Assembly: GCA_002779825.1 (NCBI GenBank)
Contig: PEVN01000317.1
Location: forward strand, 1-34,020
Origin: Armatimonadetes bacterium CG06_land_8_20_14_3_00_66_21
GTDB lineage: Bacteria > Armatimonadota > Abditibacteriia > CG2-30-66-41
DNA: 34,020 bases
Direction of reading: 5' to 3'
Translations under genes and position numbers: made by a program
The notes under the pieces: generated by a model
Databases searched by the model: none
The model's input: only the letters and a program-made list of their open reading frames with translations
What the model was told of the DNA's origin: nothing
Shown here: positions 16,434-25,000 of the stretch, in pieces
Layout: each line of letters opens with the position of its first letter
How positions within the stretch are numbered: the first letter of the stretch is position 1

Positions 16434-17822
16434 TTACCTGCACGCGCCAACAACCTCCCCGGCGGTCACCACGCCTTCGGCGAGGTCTGGCTGCAGCCCT
16501 TCCGCCACAAACAGGCCGGTCACCACGTGGGCGTAGGATCGCGCAAAGGGAAGACGCTCGATCTTAGCTGACAGTTCGCGCCGGAGGTGATTGGCCTCTT
16601 TGTCGGTGAGCCGCAGCGTCGCCTCACCGACAAAGAGGCACGTCCGGTCGACTGACTCAGCGACCACGTCCACCTCCAGCGGTTGCCGGTCCGTTCCCGG
16701 CCCCCACCAGCGACTGGCTGGGAGCCATTCGTCTCCGCCGAGGTGGAGGTGCGGGAACGACTGCCGCGCCAGCTCCTCCCAAGTCTCGGCAACGTGCCCG
16801 GCGAAGTCGCAGCAGATGTCTTTGGACACCTGCTCCACGAAGCCGGCGTCGAGCCGCGAACGGTTTGGCTCGACGAACCGGAACCAGAAGGCAAGGAACG
16901 GATCATCGAGCCGGTACAGCGTGCGTTTGCCGGACCGCTCCGACGCGCCGAACGGCCGCTCCCGGCGGACGAAGCCAAGCTCGATCAGCCGCTGGAGGGG
17001 ACGGTTCAGGGAGGTTGCAGGCTTGGCGAGCCGAGCGGCGATCTCAGACACGCGATTGCACCCCGACCCGATCAAGGCGAGGATCGAGGCGGCCTGGGCC
17101 GTGTCGCGCATGTCGTCCATCAGCAGGCGACGAGGCTCGTCGTGAAGAACGCCCAGCGGGTCGAGCACGAGATCCGCCACGCTCTCCCACGTGACTGTGC
17201 CCTTCTCCGCTGCAAGCTCCCAGTACCGGGGTACGCCCCCCCATACCGCGTACGCCTCAAGCGTCTCTCTCGGACTCGCCAGACCGAGGGCCTCGCCAAG
17301 CCAGGCGGCCCCCAAGGGCTTCACCACGATGATCTCCTGTGCCCTGCCGTACAGAGGAGCCGAACCGTCCAGGAGCAGTCCCTGCATCATCCGTTGTGAC
17401 GACCCACACACGAGGAGGTCCAGTTTGCGTGGGCGTGCCTGGTCAATCAGGCGCTGGAGCAGGCTGGGGATCTCCGGGCTGCTGTTGACGAGGTACGGGA
17501 ACTCGTCAAGCACCAGCAACGCGCCCGGAGGCGCGTCCTGCCACCAACGCTCGAACAGGCTCGCCCAGTCGGGGTACACGACTTGGTCCATCCCGGGCGC
17601 GAGCTGCCCCATGCACGCCGCCAACGCTACCCGCTGCAACGGTGGTTCACGTTCGTCGCTCACGAAGTACACGCTCCCTTGGCTGGGAAGCGTCTCCTGG
17701 ATCAGGCGGGACTTGCCGCATCGACGGCGGCCGTAGAGGCAGCAGAACGTGCTGGCCGGGTCGCTGAACAGGCGATCCAGACGGCTCTTCTCTTTCTCCC
17801 TGCCCAGGAAGGCGAGCTTCAT
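16434..17822 (-). CDS. AAA/STAND-like ATPase with C-terminal DUF234 domain, 462 aa
   Basis: Start chosen at ATG 17822, where GAGGAG lies 8 bases upstream and the conserved FxGREKE(K) opening of the family follows. The P-loop GRRRCGKSR is at residues 31-39 and Walker B is in ALLVLDEFPYL. CGSSQRMM is the sensor region. A winged-helix part (VSEIAARLAKPATSLNRPLQRLIELGFV) precedes the C-terminal DUF234, a restriction-endonuclease-like fold. In that fold the usual pattern is E(I/V)DVVA followed by GECKW. Here EVDVVAE is kept but the second motif reads GEATL, so the (D/E)xK lysine is lost and nuclease activity is doubtful. Such ATPases are widespread in archaea and many bacteria; their job is not settled. 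An inverted repeat at 17872-17920 lies upstream. Confidence 0.85.
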   Translation of the reverse strand: MKLAFLGREKEKSRLDRLFSDPASTFCCLYGRRRCGKSRLIQETLPSQGSVYFVSDEREPPLQRVALAACMGQLAPGMDQVVYPDWASLFERWWQDAPPGALLVLDEFPYLVNSSPEIPSLLQRLIDQARPRKLDLLVCGSSQRMMQGLLLDGSAPLYGRAQEIIVVKPLGAAWLGEALGLASPRETLEAYAVWGGVPRYWELAAEKGTVTWESVADLVLDPLGVLHDEPRRLLMDDMRDTAQAASILALIGSGCNRVSEIAARLAKPATSLNRPLQRLIELGFVRRERPFGASERSGKRTLYRLDDPFLAFWFRFVEPNRSRLDAGFVEQVSKDICCDFAGHVAETWEELARQSFPHLHLGGDEWLPASRWWGPGTDRQPLEVDVVAESVDRTCLFVGEATLRLTDKEANHLRRELSAKIERLPFARSYAHVVTGLFVAEGLQPDLAEGVVTAGEVVGACR

Positions 17823-17871
17823 GGAGCGACTCCTCGGTTCGGCGCTGCCAGGCCGCAAGCGCCCACGGCGT

Positions 17872-17920
17872 GCAGATATTATGCAGCCACTACATTATGT
17901 TCCTGCTGCATAATATCCGC
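17872..17920. repeat. 16-bp inverted repeat upstream of the DUF234 ATPase
   Basis: The left arm GCAGATATTATGCAGC (17872-17887) and right arm GCTGCATAATATCCGC (17905-17920) are inverted copies with one mismatch. The 17-base spacer contains ACATTATGT, itself nearly palindromic. The stretch is markedly AT-rich for this genome. It lies about 50 bases before the ATPase start and 45 bases after the stop of the isomerase-like gene. No T-run follows, so a factor-independent terminator is unlikely; an operator or recombination site is more plausible. Confidence 0.75.
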
Positions 17921-17964
17921 AATGGCGCCCCACTCAAGCTGGCGGAGGTTGAGCAGGATTGCCG

Positions 17965-19425
17965 TCAGCACCCCAGGTCTATCACCAGAGCGGTATCGAT
18001 CCCCAGGCAGTCCCCAATCTTCCGGATCGTCTGCGCGCGGTGGCCGATGCCCAGCGCAAAGTGATGCGTCGGGCCCGCCGCCACCCAGCGCTTGAGAAAC
18101 GTGCGGACATCCGGCTTGAAGCGGCCGTGGGTGTTGGTGTTGCCGGTGGGCGGAATGGGCCAGCGGATGGATTCGCCTTCGGCGACGACGAACTTCAGCG
18201 TGCCCTCGGCTTTGACACCGATGCTGAGCATGGTGATGGGACCTTCCTTGATCCGGAACTCGACACTGGCGCCGGAGCCGGGCTTGCCGTGGTACTTGCT
18301 CAGGCTGCGCAGGACGGGCTTGCCGTCGGCGATGTTGAGGTGGTGGGGGCCGTCGTGGCCGACTAACACGGAGTCGCGGCCGAAGTCGATGGGGTGGAAC
18401 TCCGCGAAGCTGCCGCCGATGTCCAGGCGGTCCATGATGAGCATGGCGACGCATGTCTTCAGGTCGTACTCGCCGCACATGGGGAAGCCGGCGGCGCAGA
18501 GCAGCGAGTTGCCGACGATCAGGTTCGTGACGACTTTCCGCATCTCGGAGCCGGCTTCGGCTTCGTAGTAGTACGCCAGCCCATCGAGGTTCTTCTCGGC
18601 GATGAAGGCATCCAGCGCCACCGACACCCGGGCCGCGGTCTCCAGGTCTTCGTCACTGAGCTTGCTGGTCAACGGGTCCGACACCGGGTCGGGCGCGTCG
18701 AAGAAGCCCAGTAGTTGCTCCTTCTTTGCGGCGACGGCCGCCGGGGCGGTCTGCCGGTACTGCTGCAAGATGTCATCCGGCTCGCACAGCACCACATGAC
18801 TACCGACCGCCGCTGTCACCGCAGTCGGATCAACGTGCATGTCGAGCATCGCTTCCAGCACGTGCCCCATCAGGCCGAGCCGCGCCCGCTTGAGATCGTG
18901 CAGCACCTTCGCAATCTGGCACCACTCCGCGATCTCGGTGTCCGCCACGGGATCGTCGTGCAACATGCCCAGAATCACCGGCGGCGCCGGCCGGCCCAGG
19001 CGCACCGCCACACCTGTGAACTCCGGCACCGAACAGAAGTCGTCGTTGCAGAGCTGCATGTACGTGTTGGCGCGCTCGTAGTCCATCGCTGCCAACGGCT
19101 GCAGCGCCACCAACACAATGGGCACATCCAACTCCCGCGCCAACACGCCAAAGGTCGACGACGTGGCGTAGGTCACCATGTCGATGAACAGCAAGTCGAG
19201 ATTCGCTGCCTTGATCTCCGGCAGCACCGCGTACGCCGGTTCGGCCCGGTCGAGCATGCCGAAGCTGGTCACGCTGACGCCGTGCCGTTCGACCTTGCCG
19301 ACGAACACGTCGAGCTTGCCCAGCAATCCACCAAGCAGTCCGTCGAACTGCCCCCAGTACGTATGATGCCCGACGGCGACGACACCGACGTTGGCGGTTA
19401 GGGGTTTGCGGCGCTCGATTCTCAT
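17965..19425 (-). CDS. L-arabinose/L-fucose isomerase-like protein, 486 aa
   Basis: A cytoplasmic aldose-ketose isomerase family member close to arabinose isomerase length (about 500 aa). The metal and catalytic positions appear present: Glu in CGEYDLKT (319) corresponds to the AraA GEGDWKT glutamate, Glu in FAEFHPIDF (342) to the second, and His in LVGHDGPHH (357) to the third; a further HH pair lies in GPTHHFALGIGH near the end. The N-terminal half carries the family's Rossmann-like part (VGVVAVGHHTYWGQFDGL, LDLLFIDMVTYAT). The start ATG 19425 has GGAG about 10 bases upstream. Sequence-typical AraA residues around the first glutamate are changed, so the substrate may not be arabinose. It would process pentose or deoxyhexose released by the secreted enzymes nearby. 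Confidence 0.8.
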   Translation of the reverse strand: MRIERRKPLTANVGVVAVGHHTYWGQFDGLLGGLLGKLDVFVGKVERHGVSVTSFGMLDRAEPAYAVLPEIKAANLDLLFIDMVTYATSSTFGVLARELDVPIVLVALQPLAAMDYERANTYMQLCNDDFCSVPEFTGVAVRLGRPAPPVILGMLHDDPVADTEIAEWCQIAKVLHDLKRARLGLMGHVLEAMLDMHVDPTAVTAAVGSHVVLCEPDDILQQYRQTAPAAVAAKKEQLLGFFDAPDPVSDPLTSKLSDEDLETAARVSVALDAFIAEKNLDGLAYYYEAEAGSEMRKVVTNLIVGNSLLCAAGFPMCGEYDLKTCVAMLIMDRLDIGGSFAEFHPIDFGRDSVLVGHDGPHHLNIADGKPVLRSLSKYHGKPGSGASVEFRIKEGPITMLSIGVKAEGTLKFVVAEGESIRWPIPPTGNTNTHGRFKPDVRTFLKRWVAAGPTHHFALGIGHRAQTIRKIGDCLGIDTALVIDLGC

Positions 19426-19508
19426 GCCTCACGTCTCCAGTCTCGACGGAATCACGGAGATCTCTGAACAGCTCCGGCTACACCCCTACCCCGGAAGACG
19501 CCCAGCAC

Positions 19509-19568
19509 CGTAGGGGCAGACCTGCGCGTCTGCCCCGGCTGGGCGGGCACGCAGGCACCGCCCCTACG
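19509..19568. repeat. REP/MITE-like paired hairpin element A
   Basis: Two inverted 28-base copies face each other and begin CGTAGGGGC at each outer end (19509-19517, and its complement at 19560-19568). The left copy folds as a perfect 9-bp stem GGGGCAGAC / GTCTGCCCC. The right copy folds as GGGCGG / CCGCCC. The stem sequences differ but pairing is retained. From memory, GTAGGGGCAGACCTGCG-type units occur as dispersed repeats in many environmental bacteria. Confidence 0.75.
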
Positions 19569-19647
19569 CCGTGGGGCCGCATCCTCGAAGGAATCGCACA
19601 TGTTGGCGCTTCGCTTGAGCACCACGGCGGATGCGAACACTACAACT

Positions 19648-19706
19648 GGACGCCCGAACTTGTTCGGGGCTCAGTGCAGGCCGTACCCCAACAAGTTGGG
19701 GCGTCC
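19648..19706. repeat. REP-like paired hairpin element B
   Basis: The left copy GGACGCCCGAACTTGTTC continues GGGG. The right copy, read on the minus strand, is GGACGCCCCAACTTGTTG continuing GGG. Each folds into a 6-bp stem with a CTTG (or complementary CAAG) loop. The only two differences within the stem are a G-to-C and a matching C-to-G change, so pairing is preserved. It lies between element A and the truncated esterase. Confidence 0.75.
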
Positions 19707-19869
19707 TGAGTCGCTACAAGAAGGGGATTGCAGCAATGATAGCACACCAGCACGAGCCACCGAGTAGGGTCCGGACTCCCGGAGCATTCGGCTGCGCCGG
19801 CCCCAGTCGGCGGCGAGTCGAGGGCAGCCGATCCAGTCGCGCCGTGCAGGGGCAGTCCTTCGCCAGTGC

Positions 19870-20412
19870 ATGAACTACAATGGCAGCTTCGCCGCAGGCT
19901 GTCGCTCCGCGCGGCCTCTGCTCGACGTGCGCCCTCTACCGGAACTGGCTCCGGCGCGGATCATGGTTGCCGGCGGCAGTCAGGGCGGCGGGCTACTCAT
20001 GGTGCTGGCCGGCCTGGACAAGCGCGTCGCCTTCGCTGCGCCGGCGCACAGCGGCCTGTGCCGGCTCGACTGGACGGTTCTGCACAAACCGGGCTTCTGG
20101 CCGTTTGGCATGGAGACCCCACCCGCCGGCTAGACCACGGAGGAGTTCCTGAAGACGCTCTCGTACTTCGACGTCGCCAACTTGACCCCGGACATCGCCT
20201 GCTCGGTGGCAGCAGAGGTCAGCCTGCTGGACACCGTCACAGCCAGCGGCAACCAGATGTGTGCCCTGGCTCACGTCAAGTCCGGCCTGCTGAAGCTGAT
20301 CTGTGACCCGTGGGTGAGCCATGCCTCCAGCCCCGACGGCCAGCGGCGCAGGGGCGAAGCTGTTGCGCGTTGGTTCCAAGGCGAGCCGCCGGTGAAGCAA
20401 CCGGCCAAGTGA
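19870..20412 (+). pseudogene. Truncated acetylxylan esterase-family pseudogene with internal amber stop
   Basis: The frame from ATG 19870 encodes the C-terminal half of an AXE1/cephalosporin-C deacetylase-type alpha/beta hydrolase. It contains the nucleophile elbow GGSQGGG, then LDKRVAFAAPAHS, then, after TAG 20131-20133, LSYFDVANLTPDI, LLDTVTASGN (acid residue) and DPWVSHASSP (possible histidine), ending TGA 20410-20412 in the same frame. The N-terminal half of the fold, including the usual strands before CVRALDFL-type sequence, is missing: recognisable homology begins at about the ATG. Both 5' truncation and the in-frame stop argue it is not functional. Read-through or recoding is possible but unsupported. 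It sits just after the REP-like elements and just before the MFS remnant. Confidence 0.8.
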
Positions 20413-20502
20413 TCGGAGTACAGAGGAGAACCGTATGCAGGAGAGCCCGTTCGGCGCTGCCCTGGAGGCGCGGACGCCCGCAGCCGCGCAGGAGGGCTGC
20501 AG

Positions 20503-21945
20503 TTGGTGACCGGTGGCTCACCTTCACCGGCTGCACCGCCTCAGAGCCCCTACGCCGCCTTCCGCGAGCCGGCCTTCTGCCGTTTCATTCTCGGGTCTCA
20601 ACTCGTCCAGATCGGCAAGTCGGCACAGGGTCTGGCGATTGGCTGGGAGATCTATCAGCGCACGGGCGAGCCGAGGCAGGTGTATGGGTTTGTGGCAGTG
20701 GGTCCGTCGGGCGAGTGGCCCACTGCGGAGGACTTCGCAAAGCTGCGCCCCGTCGAGAAGGGCCCGGCGTTCGGGACGTTCGAAGAAGCGAGCCGCGCTG
20801 CGAACGACTGGCCGCTCTTCCGGCACGACGCCGCGCGCAGTGGCGCTACTCCAGCGCTGATCCCGCCGGAGTTGAAGGAGAGTTGGCGCGAGCAGGTGGC
20901 GTCTCCGCCTGGCGACGACAAGGTCGCCGAAGCCTGGAAGTGCCAGGGCGCCTCGTGCCTGAGCGCTCCCGTCGTAACCGAAGGGCTTGTGTGCGCGGCG
21001 AGAACCGACGCCGGCCAGGTGGTGGCCCTGGACGCAACGACCGGCAAACAGGCGTGGTGCGTTTCCCTGGGCAGCCGCATTGACTCGCCGCCGACACTCT
21101 ACCGTGGGCTCTGCTTCGTCGGCTGCCACGAGGGGTACCTGTATGCCCTGCGCGCCTCCGATGGGCAACTGGCTTGGCGCGTACGCATCGCGCCTTGGGA
21201 ACGCCGGATGGTAGCCTTCGGCATGGTCGAGTCCGTCTGGCCCGTCGTGGGCACAGTCGTCATTCACAACAACGTCCTGTATGCGCACGCCGGCCGCACG
21301 TCGGAGTCGGACGGCGGTATCGCGGTCGTTGCGCTGGACCCGGCAACCGGCCGGCAGCTCTGGGGCAGAGCCAGCGCTCCGGGGCCGCTCCACCAGAACG
21401 ACCTCCTGCGCTACGACGCTGGTGCACTGCTCTGGAATCATCTGGCGCTCGACCCGAACAGCGGCGAGGGCAACTTGTCGGTCGGACCGTCACGCGATGA
21501 CTCGCAAGGGGGAATGCTGGACGGTACGTGGACTGCCGTCGGCAAGCGGCGCGCCGGGAACGCGTTTCACCTGGGCCGCGTGACTGCGGACCTGCTGGCG
21601 TGGGACAACAAGCTCGTGGTCGGACCGGCGTTCGCAATCGGTCTCGACAAAGCCCTGACCGCCCCCGAGCTGAAGCCCGAAGACTACGTGTGGAAGGCGC
21701 CTCTCCCCAAGAACTACCAGGTGGAAGCCGTGGCGTTGACCGGCAACGCCGTCCTCTACGCCGGGCGCGATACACAAGCCAGCGACCCGGCGCAAACCGG
21801 CTTCCTCTGGGTGGCTTCCCTCGCTGACGGCACGAAGCTGGCTGTGTACAACCTCCGGGCAATCCCGACGTACGATGGAGTGGCGGTTGCCAACGGGCAC
21901 GTCTACGTCTCGCTGCAGGACGGTACGCTGTTGTGTTTCGGGTGA
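20503..21945 (+). CDS. Chimeric ORF: MFS transporter N-terminus joined to a PQQ-like beta-propeller, 480 aa
   Basis: Residues about 15-57 (SPYAAFREPAFCRFILGSQL, VQIGKSAQGLAIGWEIYQRTGEP) are the typical first helix of an EntS-type MFS transporter. From about residue 60 the sequence becomes a planctomycete-type PQQ/quinoprotein-like propeller: GEWPTAEDFAKLRPVEKGPAFG, WPLFRHDAARSG, GQVVALDATTGKQAW, GYLYALRASDGQLAWR, GIAVVALDPATGRQLW, GHVYVSLQDGTLLCFG. The propeller's own signal peptide and first blades are missing, and the other 11 transporter helices are gone. The TTG start at 20503 (or GTG 20506) has GGAGGG 6-7 bases upstream. An ATG at 20435 with AGAGGAG opens a 24-codon frame that ends by overlapping this start, perhaps the original MFS start after a frameshift. 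Probably a deletion product; function is doubtful. Confidence 0.75.
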   Translation: MVTGGSPSPAAPPQSPYAAFREPAFCRFILGSQLVQIGKSAQGLAIGWEIYQRTGEPRQVYGFVAVGPSGEWPTAEDFAKLRPVEKGPAFGTFEEASRAANDWPLFRHDAARSGATPALIPPELKESWREQVASPPGDDKVAEAWKCQGASCLSAPVVTEGLVCAARTDAGQVVALDATTGKQAWCVSLGSRIDSPPTLYRGLCFVGCHEGYLYALRASDGQLAWRVRIAPWERRMVAFGMVESVWPVVGTVVIHNNVLYAHAGRTSESDGGIAVVALDPATGRQLWGRASAPGPLHQNDLLRYDAGALLWNHLALDPNSGEGNLSVGPSRDDSQGGMLDGTWTAVGKRRAGNAFHLGRVTADLLAWDNKLVVGPAFAIGLDKALTAPELKPEDYVWKAPLPKNYQVEAVALTGNAVLYAGRDTQASDPAQTGFLWVASLADGTKLAVYNLRAIPTYDGVAVANGHVYVSLQDGTLLCFG

Positions 21946-22030
21946 GGCAACCGGGCTATCATAGGGACTCATGTCCTCGCTTCACCTGAACGGACTGACA
22001 CGTGAAAACGCCAAGGGAGGTCCTGCAACC

Positions 22031-25000
22031 GTGAGAAGGCAGAGCCCCGAGCAGACAGCACCGCGCAAGGAGCGTCACCCCCAACGGCCGGCCCGAATTC
22101 GCCGGGCCGGCAAGTGCCTCAGCCTGCTCGCTGCCTCCATCGCAGTGCCATTCGTGCTGCTCTCCGTCTTCGCCGCCGATCGACAGATCAGCCCGGACCA
22201 GCCAAACACGGTCGCCTTCACTCCGCAGCAAGCGCAGTTCGTGCGACTCGCAATCCACCGGTCCTCGGGCAACCAAGCGTGCATTGACGAGTTGGAGGTC
22301 TACGGCCCCAGCGGGAAGAAGAACCTGGCACTGGCCAGCGCTGGCGCCAAAGCGATGGCGTCCTCCTGCCTGGTCGGGTATGCGGCCCACCAGGTGGCGC
22401 ACCTGAACGACGGCCGGTACGGCAACGACTTCAGTTGGATCGCCGCGAGTGACGGCGAAGAGTGGGCGCAGGTTCAACTGCCGGAGGCGACCGAAGTCGC
22501 CAGGGTCGTGTTCTCACGCGACCGAATGGGGCAGTATGGAGATCGCCTCCCGGTCCATTGCGAGGTGCTTCTCTCCGCAGACGGAAACCAGTGGAAGTCG
22601 GTGGCGAAGCTCAGTGGCGAGGCGGGGCGGGCGTCGGGTCGCGTGCGCGGCAGCGGCTCGCAGTCGCTGGGGTTCATGCGTCAGCACGCGAAATCAGTGC
22701 GGTTGTACATTCTCGGCACCAACGACGGCGCGCCGCCCTCAGTCGATGAGGTCGAGCTGTACGGGCTGGAACCCGGGCTGAACGTCGCCGCGGCCGAGCA
22801 GGGCGCGCAGGTGCGCGTGTCGTCGGCCGCTCGCGGCAAAGCGAGTCTGCTGAACGACGGTGAGTTCGGCGATGCACAGTGCTGGACGGCGGCCCGGCGG
22901 AACCGGCAGTGGGTGCAGATCGACTTCCCTAAACCGACCGAGGTCTCGTCGCTTGTCTTCTCGCGCGACCGAGGCGGCTTGCAGGCCGGCGGCGTGCCCA
23001 GCGTCGTTGAGGCGCAGCTCTCGATGGACGGGAACTACTGGAAGACGGTAGCCGAGCGCGGCCGCCCCGTGGTTCCGTCGCCGCCCCCGGCTCCCACTGC
23101 GGGCGGCCCAGAGGTCGCAGCCGCCGGAAGCCTGGATGCGCCCAGGGCGGACGAGCTCGGGTTCGCCAACCTCGCGCTGGGCCCCGACGCGAAGGCCGCC
23201 GCTTCGTCGCTCCTGCCAGGCTTCCCGGGCCGCCACGAGATCGCCCACCTCAACGACGGGCATCTGGGGAACGGCAAGAGCTGGATCAGCAATGGTGAAC
23301 CCTCGTGGGCGGAGATCGACCTGGGTGGAACGTACTGGATCTACAAGGTGGCAACTGGGAGCGACAGCTCCGGGCAGTACACCGACCGAGCGGCGACTGA
23401 CTTCCGCGTGCTGACGGCGACACAGGATGCGCCGGATTCCGAGGCAAAGACCTGGACCACCGTCGCGCGGCAGGGCGGCTCCGCGCCGCTTCACACGCGG
23501 ACGGAATTCCGGTTCAAGCCCGTGCAAGCGCGGTGGGTGCGTGTCGCCCTCGACGCCGCCAACCAGTCGCAATGCCGCCTGGACGAGATCGAGGTGTACG
23601 GGCAGAAGGACCGGCTGCCGCTGGACAAGCTCGGTCCGCTTCCCGACCACCCGTCGGGTGTGCCACTGCGCGATTACGAGCGGCAGCTTCGAGTGGCATT
23701 TCTCGGCGAGGAGTACGCCTGGCTGAAGACGTACGGCCGCGCCGACATGGACCCGCGGCTGACGGAGTACGTGCGCGTGTGGGAGTACCCGCGGCACGTC
23801 GGTGACGATCAGTTGCCGCTGCCGCCGCTGCCTTCCGCGCCCAAGCTCGACGGGCAGTTGGACGACGCTTGCTGGCAAGCCGCGAGTTGTGGTGTCGTGC
23901 GCGTGGCACTGCCGGCGGACTTCGAGCGCAGCCCGCTGGTGGACCAGGTCGTCCATGCCGGCTGGCTGGGCGACGACTTGCTGCTCGGCTTCCAGTTCGA
24001 CCGGCTGTTGAGCGGCCACCTGGCCGTTGTGTCGACCGACGACTGGCAGGGCTGCGGCGTGATCGCGTGGACGAAGGACGGGCTGGTCTTCAACACGTAC
24101 ACAACGGAAGACGACGGCGGCGGCGCGCGTCTGAAGGTGCGCGAGACGACCCCACTGAAGGGCGCGCTTAGCGACAGCTTCACCGTGTGCGAAGTGCGGT
24201 TGCCGCTCAGTCTGTTCCCGCACTGCCGGGAGAAGGGGCTGCGCCTCGGGCTGGGCCTGGGCGGGCGATACACCAGTGAGTTTGGGCGGCCGGTCGGGTT
24301 CATGTTCTCGTCGCTGGCGGTCGCCGAGGAGGCAGGCAGCTCAGGCCGGGCGTTTCGGGTGCGGCTGTCTGCGGCGCCGAAAGGACAGCCGGTCACGTTG
24401 CGCGGGAATGTCGCTGGGCTTGACGGCGACTTCACGCTTGCACCGGGCCAGTCAAAGGTAGTCGAAGTCCCGACCGAGCGAGGTCCCCTCGGACCGCAGC
24501 GCAACCTGACCCTCAACGACGACAGCGGCGAGTGTTACTCGCTGCATCTGCTCCGGTACGACCCACTGGAGCGCCCGCTGACGCTGATGGCGGAGCTGGC
24601 GGACCGGCTCGAAGCAAAGGGGCTGGATGTCGGCACGGAGCGCAAGCAGCTCGCCCAACTGCTCGCGACGCAGACGCAATCGCTCAGCGCGGCGCCACCC
24701 GACCGGGCCGCCGAGCGCGAAGCGTCCTTCCAAGCACGCCTCGCCAAACGCCGCCTGTTGCTGCGCGACCCCGACCTGGCGCCGCTGGAGAGAATCCTCT
24801 GCGAGAAGCGCCACAACTTCGAGCCCAGCCACAACTACAGCGTGCTGCTGGACTCCGCCGGCGGCCCGGGCGGCAGCGTGAACCTGCTGGAGATCCCCCG
24901 GCGAGCCGGCCGCCTGGAACCGGGCGAGGCAATTGCGCGGAAGCTGTTCGACGCCGGCACCGGCATCGCGCGCAACCCGATGGCCAGCTTCGACCTCAGC

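Larger units (their letters stand above)
19426..19869. other. Gene-free region carrying two paired-hairpin repeats
   Basis: About 440 bases without a credible gene, upstream of the isomerase-like gene on one side and a truncated esterase on the other. It contains the two REP-like elements listed separately (19509-19568 and 19648-19706). The rest shows nothing I recognise. Frames that cross it lack ribosome sites and known domains. Confidence 0.6.
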
